A stretch of 64,000 bases of DNA from Heterocephalus glaber (taxonomy: Eukaryota; Chordata; Mammalia; Rodentia; Bathyergidae). Under the pieces are notes generated by a model that was given only the letters and a program-made list of their open reading frames with translations, was not told the origin of the DNA and did no database searches. This document shows, piece after piece, positions 1 through 11,360 of this stretch. How positions within the stretch are numbered: the stretch's first letter is position 1; each line of letters opens with the position of its first letter. The position numbers were made by a program, and so were the translations under genes. The stretch lies in the NCBI RefSeq assembly GCF_000247695.1, contig NW_004624747.1:7716325-7780324 (forward strand), in the 5' to 3' direction.

Positions 1-640
1 AAGCATCCCCTGTGCTGATATCAGATAATGTACTTGACCTTTAAGTACTTGCCTTCCCCTGGGAGATATGTGGGGAGTTGGTCTGGAGAAATCTGGCCTC
101 TGAAAGAGCTGGAGAGGAACCAACATTTTCATGCCTTTTTTGTTCTAACTCAGAGCTCTCATTTTTTCCTGTTGTTCTTCCCTTCAACCTCAGTGAAGTT
201 GGTGCTACCTTCTCTGTGCTGATTAGTATGTTAGGAGCAAAGAGTGTCTACCCTGTAAATAAAACCCTTGGCTACCCCTTGCATTTCATAGCTGAGACTG
301 ACAAGCAGTATTAGAATCCAGTGAGTTCCCAGGGCAGGTCTTGCCTTGGCATCTAACCCACCTGGTCAAATTCATTCTTTCTGTTTTCCTATTTGTACAA
401 ATACTCTTTATCCAAAATAAGCAGGACAGAGTAGAATAAGCTAATCTCTAGAATTTCTGGATTCTTCTGGAGCTAAAGAACTTTAAAACTAGAAGGAACC
501 ACATACTCTAGGTATAATCCCTTCACAACCACAGATGAGAACATTGCTCAGGATCACTCAGGCCGTGGATGACAAGAGGTACCCTTAAAACTGAAGTTTT
601 GGATCATTTATAGGCCTGGTCAGAAATAGCTTGAGAATTG

Positions 641-660
641 TGTGTGTGTGTGTATGTGTG
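641..660. repeat. (TG)n microsatellite
   Basis: Run of TG dinucleotides with one TA interruption. Confidence 0.9.
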
Positions 661-679
661 ACATGTGCATCAGAAGTAA

Positions 680-877
680 GGCATGACTGAGTATGGTGGC
701 ACATGCCTTCAATCTCAGCATCCTGGGAAGCTGAAGCAGAAGGATTATATGTTCAGTCTCAACTTGGGCAATTCAGCAACTTATTGAGACCCCTGTCTCA
801 AAATTTAAAAAGGGCTGTAGATAAATAGCTCAGTGTGAGGGCTCCAGGTATAGTTTTCAGTACTGGAAAAAAAAAAG
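680..877 (+). mobile_element. B1-dID dimeric SINE
   Basis: The left half is B1-like (tggtggcacatgcc, then a 'gagacccctgtctcaaaa' end). It is joined through 'aaaatttaaaaagggctg' to an ID-like right half (tagctcagtg ... ttttcagtactgg) with an A tail. This 7SL-plus-ID dimer occurs in several non-murid rodent groups. The copy is diverged, so it is old. Confidence 0.75.
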
Positions 878-954
878 GCCTGTAAGCATGGAAGATACTA
901 GTATTAAGGGTACCAAAAAAAAAAAAAAGTACAGACTACAAAAGGAAACTGTCT

Positions 955-1140
955 GGTTTTAAATCCTGGCTTATTTAGTTATTAACTGGCTTCAGGTAAC
1001 ATACCTGAGCTCTAGGTATATCATCTATAAAATGAAGATAAGAGTATTACTCATCCCACATACTTGTTAGGAAGGATTAAATGTAATACTTTCTATAAAA
1101 ATGTCTGGCAGATCATCTGATCTACTGCATAGAAAACCTT
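955..1140 (+). mobile_element. MIR SINE fossil
   Basis: Diverged MIR: 'ttaaatcctggctta', then 'atctataaaatgaagataa', then 'aggattaaatg'. These follow MIR order on the + strand. Confidence 0.65.
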
Positions 1141-1358
1141 TAATAATCAATACCTATTACTATATATAGTATAAATACAACATGTGTTTATATATACATC
1201 ACATAAGGTGTTGTATACATATACCTGCATGTTTACATGTATTTCTCTTATCACACATTCATTGGTCATCTGATGTGGATTAAGGGCAACTTTGAGCTAC
1301 CTTAGCAAGTTAAACTAAAGATCACGCCTATGGGAGAGAGAGAACATCTAGTTCAGTC

Positions 1359-1500
1359 TTTTTATTTTATTTATTTATTTATTTTGGATTTTGGGACAAG
1401 GTTTTGCTGTGTAGTCCAGGATGGCCTGGAACTCAAGGTGATCCTCCTTTCTCAGTCTCCAGGGTTCTCAGATTACAGGTGTGCACCACCACACCTGGTG
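1359..1500 (-). mobile_element. B1-type SINE
   Basis: T-rich (ATTT)n head, which is the reversed tail, then 'gggacaaggttttgctgtgtagtccagg' matter and 'gattacaggtgtgcaccaccacacctgg'. Antisense B1. Confidence 0.75.
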
Positions 1501-2989
1501 GTTTAATCTTCTAGTTGCAGCTTCACTTTGAGGATGGAGCCTGTAATACAGCTTTATTGAAGGAGTGCATCTCCCAACTCCTGAGCTTTCCTGTGATAAA
1601 TGCTAATTGATGACGTGATGCCCTCTAGTGGAGAGTAGCTCTTTTTTGCCCTGTGGAAAGTAACTCTTTTGGAACCAATCTGACATTTGCCCAAATTGCA
1701 GGAAGATCTTCTAGGAAAATCTGTGTTTAAAAAAAAGAAAACCTGTTTGACCCCAGAAGTAACCTGAGTTAGGAGCATCATGGGGCATTGGCCTGAGTGG
1801 TCCTTTAAGATCTCTTCCACCCTGGTTTGCCTGTGATTTCCTGATGAATTTACCATGTCTGGGTGCAGGTCCGCCATGAAGAAATTCATTCTCTATGGCT
1901 CCCTTTCAGCGTTGCCTTTACCCAGCTGGGCTAGTTACAATAAAGGAAATGACTTTTCTTTTTCCCTTCCCTGACACCTTTGTTTTCCTAGTCCCAGGGT
2001 GGGGCTGGACTTTGAATGGAGAAATTGCTGGAGTTCTTTCCAAACTCCTCCCCTCACCTCTTTATACTACCCTAACCTCCTGTCTGTAGCTACATCCGTA
2101 AGCCTGCTTTTCATAGCCTTCCTCTAGATTTTCAAGTGTTCAGGACAAAAGGAAGCCACTTAAAGCTGGGTCCTGAGACTAGATGAAAGCTAGCTGACCA
2201 GTCTCCTGGAAGTAGCCCACTTGATAATTGTGCCATGCAGTTGGGCACCTGGCCAAGATCATTCTGATCTCTTTGACACATGGCTGACCAGCCCTTCTGC
2301 TCCCTCTCCCCCACCCTCCCTACAGGCTTTCCTTTCCTTGAACAAAGACATTGACTAGATCTGGAGCTATTGTCTCCAAAGCTTTCTGAACCTGGCTCCC
2401 TCTCCTCAGGGAGGCCCAGAAAGTAACCAAAGTGCACATTGTTTGTTGTCTGTAGCTGAACTTAATGCATGGAGCTATGAATGGTGACCTGACCTCCTGA
2501 CAAGTTGGCAAGCCAAAGAATCTTGACAGGTTTTATGATGCTTGTTCCTTCACCCTCATTGGAAGTGTTGGCCGAGGAGGGAAAGCTGCCTTTGTTAGTC
2601 TTTTTGCCCCTAACCTGGGTCTCTCTTGCTTGACCTGGTTCCTAACAGCTTTATCTGAGGGAGATCAATCACCCTTAAGGCTCCTGGGAACTGTGAGGGC
2701 CTCCTTTCTCAGGATCACAAACACAGACTATTTGACTTTTCTCCTGTAAAAAGTGATTGGTAAATACCTGTTCTCTGGAAAAGGGCTAATTGCTGATAGA
2801 AGACTGGTCACTTCAGGCAACAGTCTGTTTCCGCTAAAGTTGTGACCCCAGGAAGGCTGATGAAGAAATAACACATAGTAAACAGAGACTGTGGTGTAAT
2901 AAGCTAGCTGACAACAGGGTACTTTTTGCTGAAGTCACATTAATTTTCCCACACTTACCCCCATCTAAACAGACATGATAGAATGCTAA

Positions 2990-3345
2990 TTATAGTGGTA
3001 GATACTATTTATTGAGTACTTTGTGCTAAGCACTGTGGGGTTTTTTAAAGAGTAGTTAGGCACTGTTTTTAACATTTCCCATGCATTATCTCATTTAATC
3101 CTTAAAACAACCAATAAATGTGGTACTGGTCTCACCTACTTTAAAAATAGAGAATGACAGGGCTGGGGATTTAGCTCACTGGTTTCGCCACCTGCTGCGC
3201 AAGCTCAAGGACCTGAGTTCGATCCCCGGTAACAAAAAAAAAAAAAAAAAATAGAGAATGACAGTTACTTGCTTAGTGATAGAGCTAGTAAGTAGCATAG
3301 CTGGAATTTGAACCCAGAAGCTGACTCCTTGCTTATAGGAGTCTT
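2990..3345 (-). mobile_element. MIR SINE fossil, split by an ID SINE
   Basis: Antisense MIR: 'tatttattgagtac', 'ctaagcactgtgg', 'tctcatttaatcctta', then after the insertion 'tggaatttgaacccagaag'. It is split at 3161-3250 by a younger ID-like SINE. Confidence 0.7.
3161..3250 (+). mobile_element. ID-like tRNA-type SINE (young)
   Basis: Full-length copy starting 'ggctggggatttagctcac', with a B-box 'gagttcgatcccc' and a pure A tail. It is flanked by an exact 14-bp target-site duplication (atagagaatgacag at 3147-3160 and 3251-3264). Confidence 0.92.
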
Positions 3346-3349
3346 GCGT

Positions 3350-3525
3350 AAAGCTCAGTATGGTCACACATGCCTGTAATCCTAGCACTCTGGGAGCTTG
3401 ATGCAGGAGAAGGACAAGCTTGAGTCCAATTTAGGAAACCTAACAAGACCCTGTCACAAAAGAGTGGAGGGGCTGGAGAATGTGGCTCAGTGTGAAGGCC
3501 CTGTGTTCAGTTTGTGGTTAAACAA
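3350..3525 (+). mobile_element. B1-dID dimeric SINE, diverged
   Basis: B1 half 'cacacatgcctgtaatcctagcactctggg' and 'aagaccctgtcac', then ID half 'ggggctggagaatgtggctcagtg'. Confidence 0.7.
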
Positions 3526-4383
3526 ACAAAAGCCTTGGCATTCCCAAATATGGACATGTCATTTAACCTCTCTAAGGTTCTTTTACTCTTTCATGAGGGT
3601 AAAAGCCCCCAGCCTGCCTCATACTGGTAGTGTCAGGTAACATTCAAGGATGTTGGTTCAAAGGATTCATGAACTCAAAAGTGCTTTTAACCCATTTATG
3701 CCAAAGGTTGCAATTTTAAAATTTTTTGCATGAAATTCATATGTGTTACCTAGAAAAATTCAAGAAACAAGAATTTGAAGAGAAAAAATTTTATTATGTT
3801 CTGTTGTTATGGGAGTTCCAAAAATGGAACACTAGGCATTTAAGTTAACTTTCTCTGAGTCTCTGGCTTCTATGTGGGAGTCAGTGAAGCCACTCTGCCC
3901 TCTGCTGTTGTACTGTTGATATTGCTGCCACATTTATTGGCCCAAGCCTTTGATTCTGGCTATGGTCTTCTCTGGAAAGTATGTTTTCATGTATCTCCAA
4001 GGAAACAACAGGCCTGAGGCCTAGCTACAGAGAAAAGGATAAACACCTGGGCCTCTCTCTGCCCCATGAGAGATTCTGACTTGAATAGAGTGGGACTTCT
4101 AGGATTTAGCAGCAGCAGTGACTTTCAGTGTGCCTTCATCCTGCTCTCTTTTGGGGGAGGTAGAATCAAGACCCCATAGAAACCCTGCAGCTGCTTTCTG
4201 GACAAAGGTGGAAAGCTACAGAGAGATGGGGCCAGATATAGAGGACTGATAATTTAGTAAGGATTCTATTAAGAGCTTCACTTAGCTTATCTGATTCAGT
4301 CTTCACAGCAACTCTGCACTTTGCACTAAAACTCAAAGACTCAGAAAGATGGAGTAATTTGTCCAAGATCACACAGCTGACTT

Positions 4384-4470
4384 TTTTGTGTGTTTGTGTT
4401 CTAGGGATGAGACCCAGGGCCTTATGCATACTAAGAATATACTCTACCACTGAGCTGTACTTCCAGCCCA
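4384..4470 (-). mobile_element. ID SINE, older subtype
   Basis: Antisense ID with 'tctagggatgagacccagggcc', 'actctaccactgagctgtac' and 'ccagccca'. It belongs to the 'tagagcacttgcct' subtype rather than the abundant 'gtggttccgcc' subtype. Confidence 0.7.
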
Positions 4471-4664
4471 CACTATTGACATTGGAATTCAAATCTGCCA
4501 ACAGGGTCCTATTTCCCTCTTACTACTGGATCTCCAAGAAAAGAACATTAGCCTTGTAGTCACAACACTTCATTTGAGTCTTCGCTTAGCTAGGGAAGTT
4601 TTACCTTTGGATGAATTCCTTAGCTGCTGTCTTAGTATAAAATGTGATAAAAGAAATCTACCTT

Positions 4665-4760
4665 GGGCCAGGGATTTAGCTCAGTGGTTCTGCTGTCTGC
4701 CTTGCAAGCGCAAGGAGCCGAGTTTGATGATCACTGGTACAAAAAATAAAATTAAAAAGA
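4665..4760 (+). mobile_element. ID-like tRNA-type SINE
   Basis: Starts 'gggccagggatttagctcag' and ends in an A-rich tail. Target-site duplication aagaaatctacctt / aagaaatctatctt, 13 of 14 identical. Confidence 0.9.
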
Positions 4761-4867
4761 AAGAAATCTATCTTATGGAATAGTTGTGAGGATCAAGGAG
4801 GTAATAATATTGCAGAGGATATAGCCTTGTCAGTTTTTCTACTGGCCACTCTTCAGTGTTTGTTTGT

Positions 4868-5056
4868 TTTGGAGATACTGGGGGTTGAACCAAGGGCCTT
4901 CACACTGAGCTATATCCCCAGCTCTTTAAAAAAATTTTTTTAAATTTTGAGACAGGGCCTTGCTAAGTTGTTCAGGCTGGGCTCCAACTTGCAATCCTTT
5001 TGCCTCAGGCTCCCAGAATGCTAGGATTATAGGCATGCACCACCACACCCAGCTTA
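4868..5056 (-). mobile_element. B1-dID dimeric SINE
   Basis: Antisense ID half (gatactgggggttgaacc ... cactgagctatatccccagc), the A/T-rich linker 'aaaaaaattttttta', then a B1 half (gagacagggccttgctaag ... caccaccacacccagc). Confidence 0.8.
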
Positions 5057-5089
5057 TTTTATATTACCTCCCAAACTACTAGATGTACA

Positions 5090-5460
5090 TATTGAGCATT
5101 CCTAATCCAAAATCCAAAGTTTTCCAAAATCTGAAAACTTCATGAGTGCCAACATAATTTCACAAGTGGAAAATTCCATACCTAACCTAATATAACAGAT
5201 CAGAGTCAAAAATACTAAAAATAGGGCTGGGGATTTAGCTCAGTGGTTCTGCCGCCTGCCTCACAAGCGCGAGGTCCTGAGTTCAATCCCCAGTACCAAA
5301 AAAAAAAGAAACTATCTTCAGGCTCTGTGTATAAGGTGTATTTAAAACAAATTTTATGTTTAGACATTGTTCACACCCCAAGGTACCTCATTATACATAT
5401 GCAAATATTCCAGAATCCAAAACACTTCTAGTCCCAAGCATTTCAGTTAAGGTCTCGTCA
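5090..5460. mobile_element. DNA-transposon fossil split by an ID SINE
   Basis: Diverged inverted ends: 'gagcattcctaatccaaaatcc' on the left and 'ccagaatccaaaac ... caagcatttcagttaa' on the right. They resemble a Tigger/MER-type element that I recall only by its ends. The young SINE at 5224 interrupts it. The family is unsure. Confidence 0.45.
5224..5310 (+). mobile_element. ID-like tRNA-type SINE (young)
   Basis: Complete copy 'gggctggggatttagctcag', 'gagttcaatccccagtacc', then an A tail. It lies inside the older DNA-transposon fossil. Confidence 0.9.
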
Positions 5461-5479
5461 ATCTGTAATAGCAGAGAAA

Positions 5480-5700
5480 AGGGAATCACTTTGGAGTCAG
5501 GCTGCTTGGGCTTACATCCCAGTTTCCTTATCAGCTACCTGACTTTGAGTCAGCTGCTTACTTCTCTTTGCCATACTTTCCTCATCTATAAAAGGGGGAA
5601 AGATTTCTACCTCCAAAGATTGTTATGCAGATTAAAATTGATCATATATTCAGAGTTCTTAGCATAGTACATGACCATTATTAGGATTTAATAGATGTTA
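5480..5700 (+). mobile_element. MIR SINE fossil
   Basis: 'gggcttacatcccagtttc', 'tcctcatctataaaaggggg', 'agcatagtacatgacc' and 'tttaatagatgttag' occur in MIR order. Confidence 0.65.
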
Positions 5701-5805
5701 GTGTTTGTCATTAGTGTCTGTCACTCCCCCACCCCCAACCTGTATGTTCTCCTGTAAACTTGAGAAGTTCATTTGGTTTTTTTGTTGTGATGGTGAGTTT
5801 CTTTT

Positions 5806-5990
5806 TCTACCTCTAGTACTGGAGAATGAACCCAGAGGAGTTGTACCACTAAATAACATCCCCAGCCATTTTGTTTTGAGAAAGTCTCACTAAGCTGATC
5901 AAGATGGTTTTGAATTCCTGGGCTCAAAAAGATTCTTCTGCCTCAGCCTTCCAAATAGCTAGAACTATTGGTACACCATGTACAGCTTTG
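5806..5990 (-). mobile_element. B1-dID dimeric SINE, diverged
   Basis: Antisense ID half (ctagtactggagaatgaaccc ... catccccagcc), then a B1 half (gagaaagtctcactaagctg ... gcctcagccttccaaatagc). Confidence 0.65.
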
Positions 5991-6049
5991 ACATGTCTGT
6001 TTGAATATTTTCTAGATACCTCAGGTTCAGCTTGACTTACAGTCTTTTC

Positions 6050-6760
6050 CCTAAAACTGGCTTCTCTCCTATGGTAACCTAACTCATTGAATGATGTCAC
6101 CATCCAGCCACTCTCTAGGCCAGAAACCTGGGAGTCCTTGATACCTCTTCTTTGTCATCCTCCATAGCAGAGCCTCTCCGTTTTATCACTAGATTATATT
6201 TTGAATGTGTTCACTTATTTCCATTTCTCCCACTACCAGCACATTCAAGCTACCATCATTTCTCACCTAGACAGCTGCAGTAGTCTACTCTGCTCCTTCC
6301 AAGCCATTCTCTACAAAGTAGCTGGACTGAGTGATCTTTAAAATCAAAACAAAACCTGACCATATCACACTCTGTTGTCTCCTTCTTCTACACTTTCATG
6401 ATTTTTTAGTGTTCTTGAATAAAGACCAAAATCCTTAATGTGCTCAACAGTAGACTCCATTTTCTGGCCTCTGTCCATGTGTCTACAGCCACTGCTTTCT
6501 GTACTTCAGCCTCACTGCTCTTATTCACAGGGCCAAAAACATAAGCTTTTTCCTACTGACAGTTTGTGTTCATCCTGTACCCTCAATATGAATGCCACCT
6601 CACATTCTTTTTGCCTAATTAACTCCTCTTCCTTATTCACATCTTTACTTAGATGCCTTAGGGAAATAGTTATTCCTCACCCTTGAAGAATAGGTCCTGT
6701 CTGTGCTTTTATAGACTTTTCCTTTGAAGCTTCTCTACTAGTTTTAATTTCACATTTTTT
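6050..6760 (+). mobile_element. L2 LINE 3'-region fossil
   Basis: Runs in L2 order: 'cctgggagtccttgatacctc', 'taccatcatttctcacctag', 'gtgatctttaaaatc', 'gaccatatcacactctgttg' and 'tccttaatgtgctc'. It has no intact reading frame. Confidence 0.75.
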
Positions 6761-6783
6761 AATGTGGTCATCTCCTTTGTGAC

Positions 6784-6864
6784 TTTTTTTTGGTACCGGG
6801 GATCGAACTCGGGACCTTGTGCTTTCAAGGCAGGCGGCGGAACCACTGAGCTACATCCCTGGCC
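6784..6864 (-). mobile_element. ID-like tRNA-type SINE (young)
   Basis: T-run, then 'ggtaccggggatcgaactcg', 'gcaaggcggc'-type middle, and 'ccactgagctacatccctggcc'. A short direct repeat 'tttgtgac' flanks it. Confidence 0.9.
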
Positions 6865-6899
6865 TGCTACTTTGTGACATTTTAAGACCTCTAATAGTT

Positions 6900-6989
6900 G
6901 GGCCAGGGATGTAGCTTAGCGGCGTTGAGCCTGCCTGGCAAGCACAAGGTCGCAAGGTCCTAAGTTCGATCTCCGGTACAAACAAAAAA
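6900..6989 (+). mobile_element. ID-like tRNA-type SINE, inverted partner of the copy at 6784
   Basis: Starts 'gggccagggatgtagctta' and ends 'gatctccggtacaaac'. Exact 14-bp target-site duplication agacctctaatagt. Confidence 0.9.
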
Positions 6990-7691
6990 GACCTCTAATA
7001 GTAAACATAACTTGATCAGGACCATAGGGCTTTTTGCCCCTCATTGTGTCACAACTGACATATCATTAGCATAGGAGGGAAAATTGTTGAATGAGTTGAC
7101 AGAAGTGACCAAATGTTATGATGAAAGTGGGGCCTCTTCCTTTCCTTCCGCTTTCCCACATCCTTCTCTGAGCAACCACTGTGGCTCCAGTTCCTGTAAA
7201 TGGCAGGGAAGAATTGGTTTCAAACACTGGGTTATTTTAGAAAATTACCTGCAAGTACTGAGGTAAAAAGATAAAGCTTTATCTTCTGCCTTCAGAAGAA
7301 CCATTCCACAGTGAGAAGAAGTGAGAGGCTGACCCAAGATTCCTCTTCAGCACCAGGTCTTAAGCTGCACTTCTCTGTAGGTACAATCCAGACAGGAACA
7401 AGTCCTGGGTACCTGGGTACCTCTGGCAAGAAAGTAAATGGACAAAGAATGAGTCCAGCTACTCTGGCCCAGACTAATTACAAGTTACTCTGAAATATGA
7501 AAAATCTCAATTCCAATGGTAAGTTTTTTGTTTGTAAAAATTTTAATTTTGAACAATTTAGCTAATGATACCCATTAAGTACAGAGTTGAAAAAATGGAG
7601 TTTTATATAGTATCTTCTACTTATACTATAGCTGAGTCTGTGATAAGGAAAGGGACAGCTTGGTTGGCAGTCCTTAAGAACTTGATGTTTG

Positions 7692-7773
7692 CTGGGGATT
7701 TAGCTCAGTGGTTCCACTGCCTGCCTCACAAGCGAAAGGTCCTGAGTTCAATCCCCAATACCAAAAAAAAAAA
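7692..7773 (+). mobile_element. ID-like tRNA-type SINE (young)
   Basis: 'gctggggatttagctcagtg ... ttcaatccccaatacc' plus an A tail. Exact target-site duplication aagaacttgatgtttg on both sides. Confidence 0.92.
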
Positions 7774-7829
7774 GAACTTGATGTTTGTGAGTTAAACTAA
7801 TAAAATTTATATATAATGAGAGCAGTATC

Positions 7830-8075
7830 ATGTAGTAAAGTGTGTAGACTCTAGAACTAAATTGTTTGCGTTCACATCCTGACTTCTGCTGTTTATTAAC
7901 AGTACACTTTGGTCTAGTTGCTTACCCTTTCTGTGTTTCATGCCCTCATCTATAAAATGGAGACAAGTTATTCTCTACCTCCTATTTGCTATAGCAAGAG
8001 GTAAATGAGTGAAGTCATGTGTAGCACTGAGAACAGGGCTTTGCATAGAGTGAGCATTCATGAGTGTTAGCATTT
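7830..8075 (+). mobile_element. MIR SINE fossil
   Basis: 'catgtagtaaagtgtgtagactctagaac', 'tcatctataaaatggagac' and 'gagcattcatgagtgttag' follow MIR order. Confidence 0.65.
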
Positions 8076-8304
8076 TTTAGCTACTAAAGAGGCAGATGTA
8101 AATGGCCAGCAGTGAAACAAAGTGAAAAGTCAGTGAGGTAAAAATTAGTGATGTATCTAAAGATGTGAATCTGGTTTGGTCACTAGAAAGGGATTTATTG
8201 TTGTAGGCAGGGTCAGTTTGGCAATTCACCACTGCCCAGGATAAAATCTCTTCATGACTGCTCATTTCTCGTTTTATTTTACTTTATTTTATTTTATTTA
8301 TTTT

Positions 8305-8443
8305 TTTGAGACAGGTTCTCACTATGCAGTTCAGGCAGGCCTTGAACTTAGTATGTAGCCCGGGCTGGCCTGAACCTGGAAGCGATCCTCCTGCTGTAAC
8401 TTTCTGGGTGCTAGGATTACAGGTGTGTGCCACCACACCCAGC
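8305..8443 (-). mobile_element. B1-type SINE with internal duplication
   Basis: 'gagacaggttctcactatg' and 'tgtagcccgggctggcct', then 'gattacaggtgtgtgccaccacacccagc'. The 'ttgaactta-tgtag' segment occurs twice, like the internal duplication of murid B1. Confidence 0.85.
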
Positions 8444-8506
8444 TTGTTTCTCTTTAGTCCATCCTCAGAGCAACCTCCTGATGCCTGTGTCAGCTTCCTG
8501 GAATTT

Positions 8507-8622
8507 TTTTTTTTTAAGATAAGGTCTTACTATGTTGTTCAGACTGGTCTCGAACCCCTGGACTCAAGCTATCCTCCTGCCTCAGCTTCCCAAAGAACTG
8601 GAACTAAAACTGTGCCTGGCTG
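8507..8622 (-). mobile_element. B1-type SINE, monomer
   Basis: 'aagataaggtcttactatg', 'gactggtctcgaacccctgg', then 'cctcagcttcccaaagaactgg'. Confidence 0.75.
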
Positions 8623-9186
8623 TAGGATTCTTGATAATGGGAAAGGTCTGGAAATAATACCTATATAGGGAATATGAGTATGCTAATTTTAATTGTCAAT
8701 ACATAAGTGGACAGTGAGGTGGATAAATGGTTAGGACAGAAGCATCACTTCATGTCTGTACATCTCTGGGTTTTATGAAATCCTGTTTCTAGACCTAATG
8801 GCCAAAAAACTGGGTCCAAATTAAGGTCATTCACCAAGGCGCCAGCCTTGGAGAGGTCTCTCTGTGTGGCCAATCAGCTAGCCTTCCCCTGAGTACCATC
8901 CTTTCCATTGCTTCTCTCAGCTCTGACCTAGCGGATGTAGAATTTTTTTGTTCAACTAAATATTTTTACAAATGAATAAATTGAAGCACAGAGAGGTTTA
9001 AAGGCTTGTCTTAGGTCATACAGCAAAATTACCGTTAAATTGGGCTAGTTCTCAGGTATTCTGTATAAGCAAGGGCTCTTCTGGCATTGCTTAGAGATTT
9101 GTTGAAGTGTCCAAGGATTTTTTTCCCTGTGCAACAGAAGAATGTCTATGTGAATGCAGCAATTGATACTGAATACCAGACACTGC

Positions 9187-9318
9187 ATTTTTCTTTTTCT
9201 TTTCTTTCCTTCCCTTTCTTTTTTCTTTCTTGTTTTTGTGTTTGTGGTGCTAGGGATCAAACTCAGGGCCTCATACATGCTAGGCAAGTACTCTACCACT
9301 GAGCCACATCCAGAGTCC
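9187..9318 (-). mobile_element. Older ID SINE with pyrimidine-rich tail
   Basis: A CT-rich run at 9187-9236 is the reversed tail. Then 'gctagggatcaaactcaggg', 'aagtactctaccactgagcc'. Older ID subtype. Confidence 0.75.
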
Positions 9319-9419
9319 CTGCAATTTCTAATGTTAGTATCATGAAGCAACAGTAGGTGATTATCTACAGGGGTTATGATTCCATTCTTAAATGCTTCTA
9401 ACATATATGAAAATCTGTT

Positions 9420-9468
9420 AAAATAACTAAGGTGAAAAAAAAATTAAAAAAAAAAATAACTAAGGTGA
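9420..9468. mobile_element. Possible tail-only retroinsertion
   Basis: A 17-base A-rich insert (9436-9452) lies between two exact 16-bp repeats, aaaataactaaggtga (9420-9435 and 9453-9468). It could be a retroinsertion truncated to its tail, or a local tandem duplication. Confidence 0.5.
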
Positions 9469-9655
9469 GCCAGATGTGGTGGAATATGCCTGTAATCCCA
9501 GACTTTGGGAAGTTGAGGCAGGAGGATTAAAAGTTCAAGTCCTGCCTGATCAAGGACCCAGTAAACCACTGACTCAAAACAAAAGGGTCTGGGGATGTAG
9601 CTCAGTAGTAGAGTCCCCCTTGGTTTGATCTCCAGTTTAAAAAAAAAACAAACCT
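9469..9655 (+). mobile_element. B1-dID dimeric SINE
   Basis: B1 half 'gccagatgtggtggaatatg' and 'aatcccagactttgggaag', then ID half 'gggtctggggatgtagctcag ... gatctccag' with an A tail. Confidence 0.8.
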
Positions 9656-9824
9656 AATTGGTAGAAATGTAGCCTCAGGAAAAAGGTATTGTCTATTGCT
9701 AGTGAGCACTAGTTGCCCCAAAAAATTCATGTGGACATAATGAACATATATACAATAAACTGGAAGTATAACTGCCCATTTGGGGAGTCAGCTGAAAACC
9801 AGCATTCTTTTTGGTGTTTCAGAT

Positions 9825-10375
9825 TTTATGTTCTGTTCATTGAGAGCATCTGCTTGCTTAAATACCTCTGGTGACTCTTCACTCTGTAGGCAATTCTAGC
9901 CAGGCAGACCTGGTCTTTGGCGATCTACCCTGTTCTTTTCCATCATCCCAGACTCCTCTCCGATCACTGCTCACACATGTCCTGCATTGCAGCTTCTGGA
10001 TATGATCAGTGTTATGTGAGGATACCAGTCTCTTTTATGCCTCAGTGCATTTGCACATGTTCCTTCAGGCTTGAAGCGTCTTGTCTGCCTGGCAATCAGC
10101 CTCTTGCAGTCTGCCAATACATCCCATACGCTGTGGAGGAGCTCCCTGAAGTCTACCCTCACTTCTCACCAATCAGAGGAGACTTTTTCTCTCTCCTTGA
10201 TATCTTCCTCATACCTCAGTTATAGTGTTGCCAGTATTTGTTTACATGTCTAGTGTTGCTCTTAAAGTATAAAATTCTCCAAGGGAGGAACCATATCTAA
10301 TTCATCTTTGTATCCAGAGTTGAGTGTCTAGAATGTAGCAGGCACTCAGTGTTTGCCGGGTGAATGATGTATTTG
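9825..10375 (+). mobile_element. L2 LINE 3'-end fossil
   Basis: 'tgactcttcactctgtaggc', 'catttgcacatgttccttc', 'gcctggcaatcagc', 'gaggaaccatatctaattc' and 'gcaggcactcagtgtttg' follow the L2 3' end. Confidence 0.75.
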
Positions 10376-10425
10376 TCAGATGACTCTTTGGACATTTGCA
10401 TAAAGCCTTTCCAGTATGCACCTGC

Positions 10426-10832
10426 CTTAGCCGATTCTTCATTACTGGGACAAAATACCCAACACCCACAGCTTAAAGAAGAAGCTTATTTTGGTTCATA
10501 GTTTCAGTCCATGATTGACTGGCTCCAAGGCAAAAACACCAAGGTGGAAGAGCACCAAGGCCAGAGGAAACCTGCTCATTCATTCCCTGGCAGCCAGCAA
10601 GGAGAGAGAAATAGAGACAGACAGAGACAAAAGAGCAGCCAGGGACAAGAATACACCCTTCCGGGTCACACCCCCAGTGACCATTTCCAACCAGCCTCCA
10701 CCTTCACACAGCACATTGAGCTACTGAATTCATCAATGGATGAATCCACTGTTGAGTGTAGTGCCTCCATGATCCAGTCATCTTTCACACACATGAGAAT
10801 TTGGGGGGATATTTTAGATCTAAACCATGACA
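10426..10832 (-). mobile_element. MaLR-type solo LTR fossil
   Basis: Read on the - strand it starts TGTCATGGTTTAGATC and has 'ctggatcatggagg' and 'ccattgatgaattc', like LTRs of the ERVL-MaLR group (MST/MLT/ORR1). There is no internal region and no coding capacity. A second copy lies at 45338. Confidence 0.6.
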
Positions 10833-11282
10833 GCACCTTCCATCTCTTTGATCTGGATTATTCTCCCAGATAAGAGCACTTTTTTGGAAATAAGGGATAA
10901 AATAAGACCTCAGTCTGTAAATGTCATCCCTTCTGTAATTGCCATAGCTCACTGTGCTATTTTGCCTTGCTTCTTTTTTTTTCCATCAAAGGCTAGAATC
11001 TCTTCTCCCCAGGAAGTGCTGGAGGGGGTGCTAACATTCTCTTTTTTTATGTGCCTCCCATTACCAAGAAATCCATGAGCACCTGGTACTAGAGATTGGA
11101 AACAAGGTTCCTTTCTTCTGTATGTCAGTCATATTCTGGTCATACCTTCCTCACTGTGCTGTGTAGTACTTGTGATCAGATCAGAAGGGGCTCCATTCTA
11201 GTCCATCAGTGGTAGTGATTCTTGGAGAAGTAATAGCTATTTCTGGAATTGGCTAATACGTGTATATTTAAATTTATTTTAG

Positions 11283-11360
11283 GGCCGGGGATTTAGCTCA
11301 GTGGTTTTGCCACCTGCTCCGCAAGCACAAGGACCTGAGTTTGATCTCTGGTACCAATAT
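11283..11360 (+). mobile_element. ID-like tRNA-type SINE
   Basis: 'gggccggggatttagctcag' and 'cctgctccgcaagcacaagg' (the 'ctgcgcaagcac' variant), ending 'gatctctggtacc' without a clean A tail. Confidence 0.88.

Noticed and set aside
1140..1260. A/T-rich stretch with several TATA-like words
   Set aside because: It is simple low-complexity sequence with no gene start downstream.
3161..3250. tRNA gene (A- and B-box-like sequence)
   Set aside because: The sequence is one of dozens of ID-like SINE copies with A tails and target-site duplications, and it cannot fold into a full cloverleaf as written.
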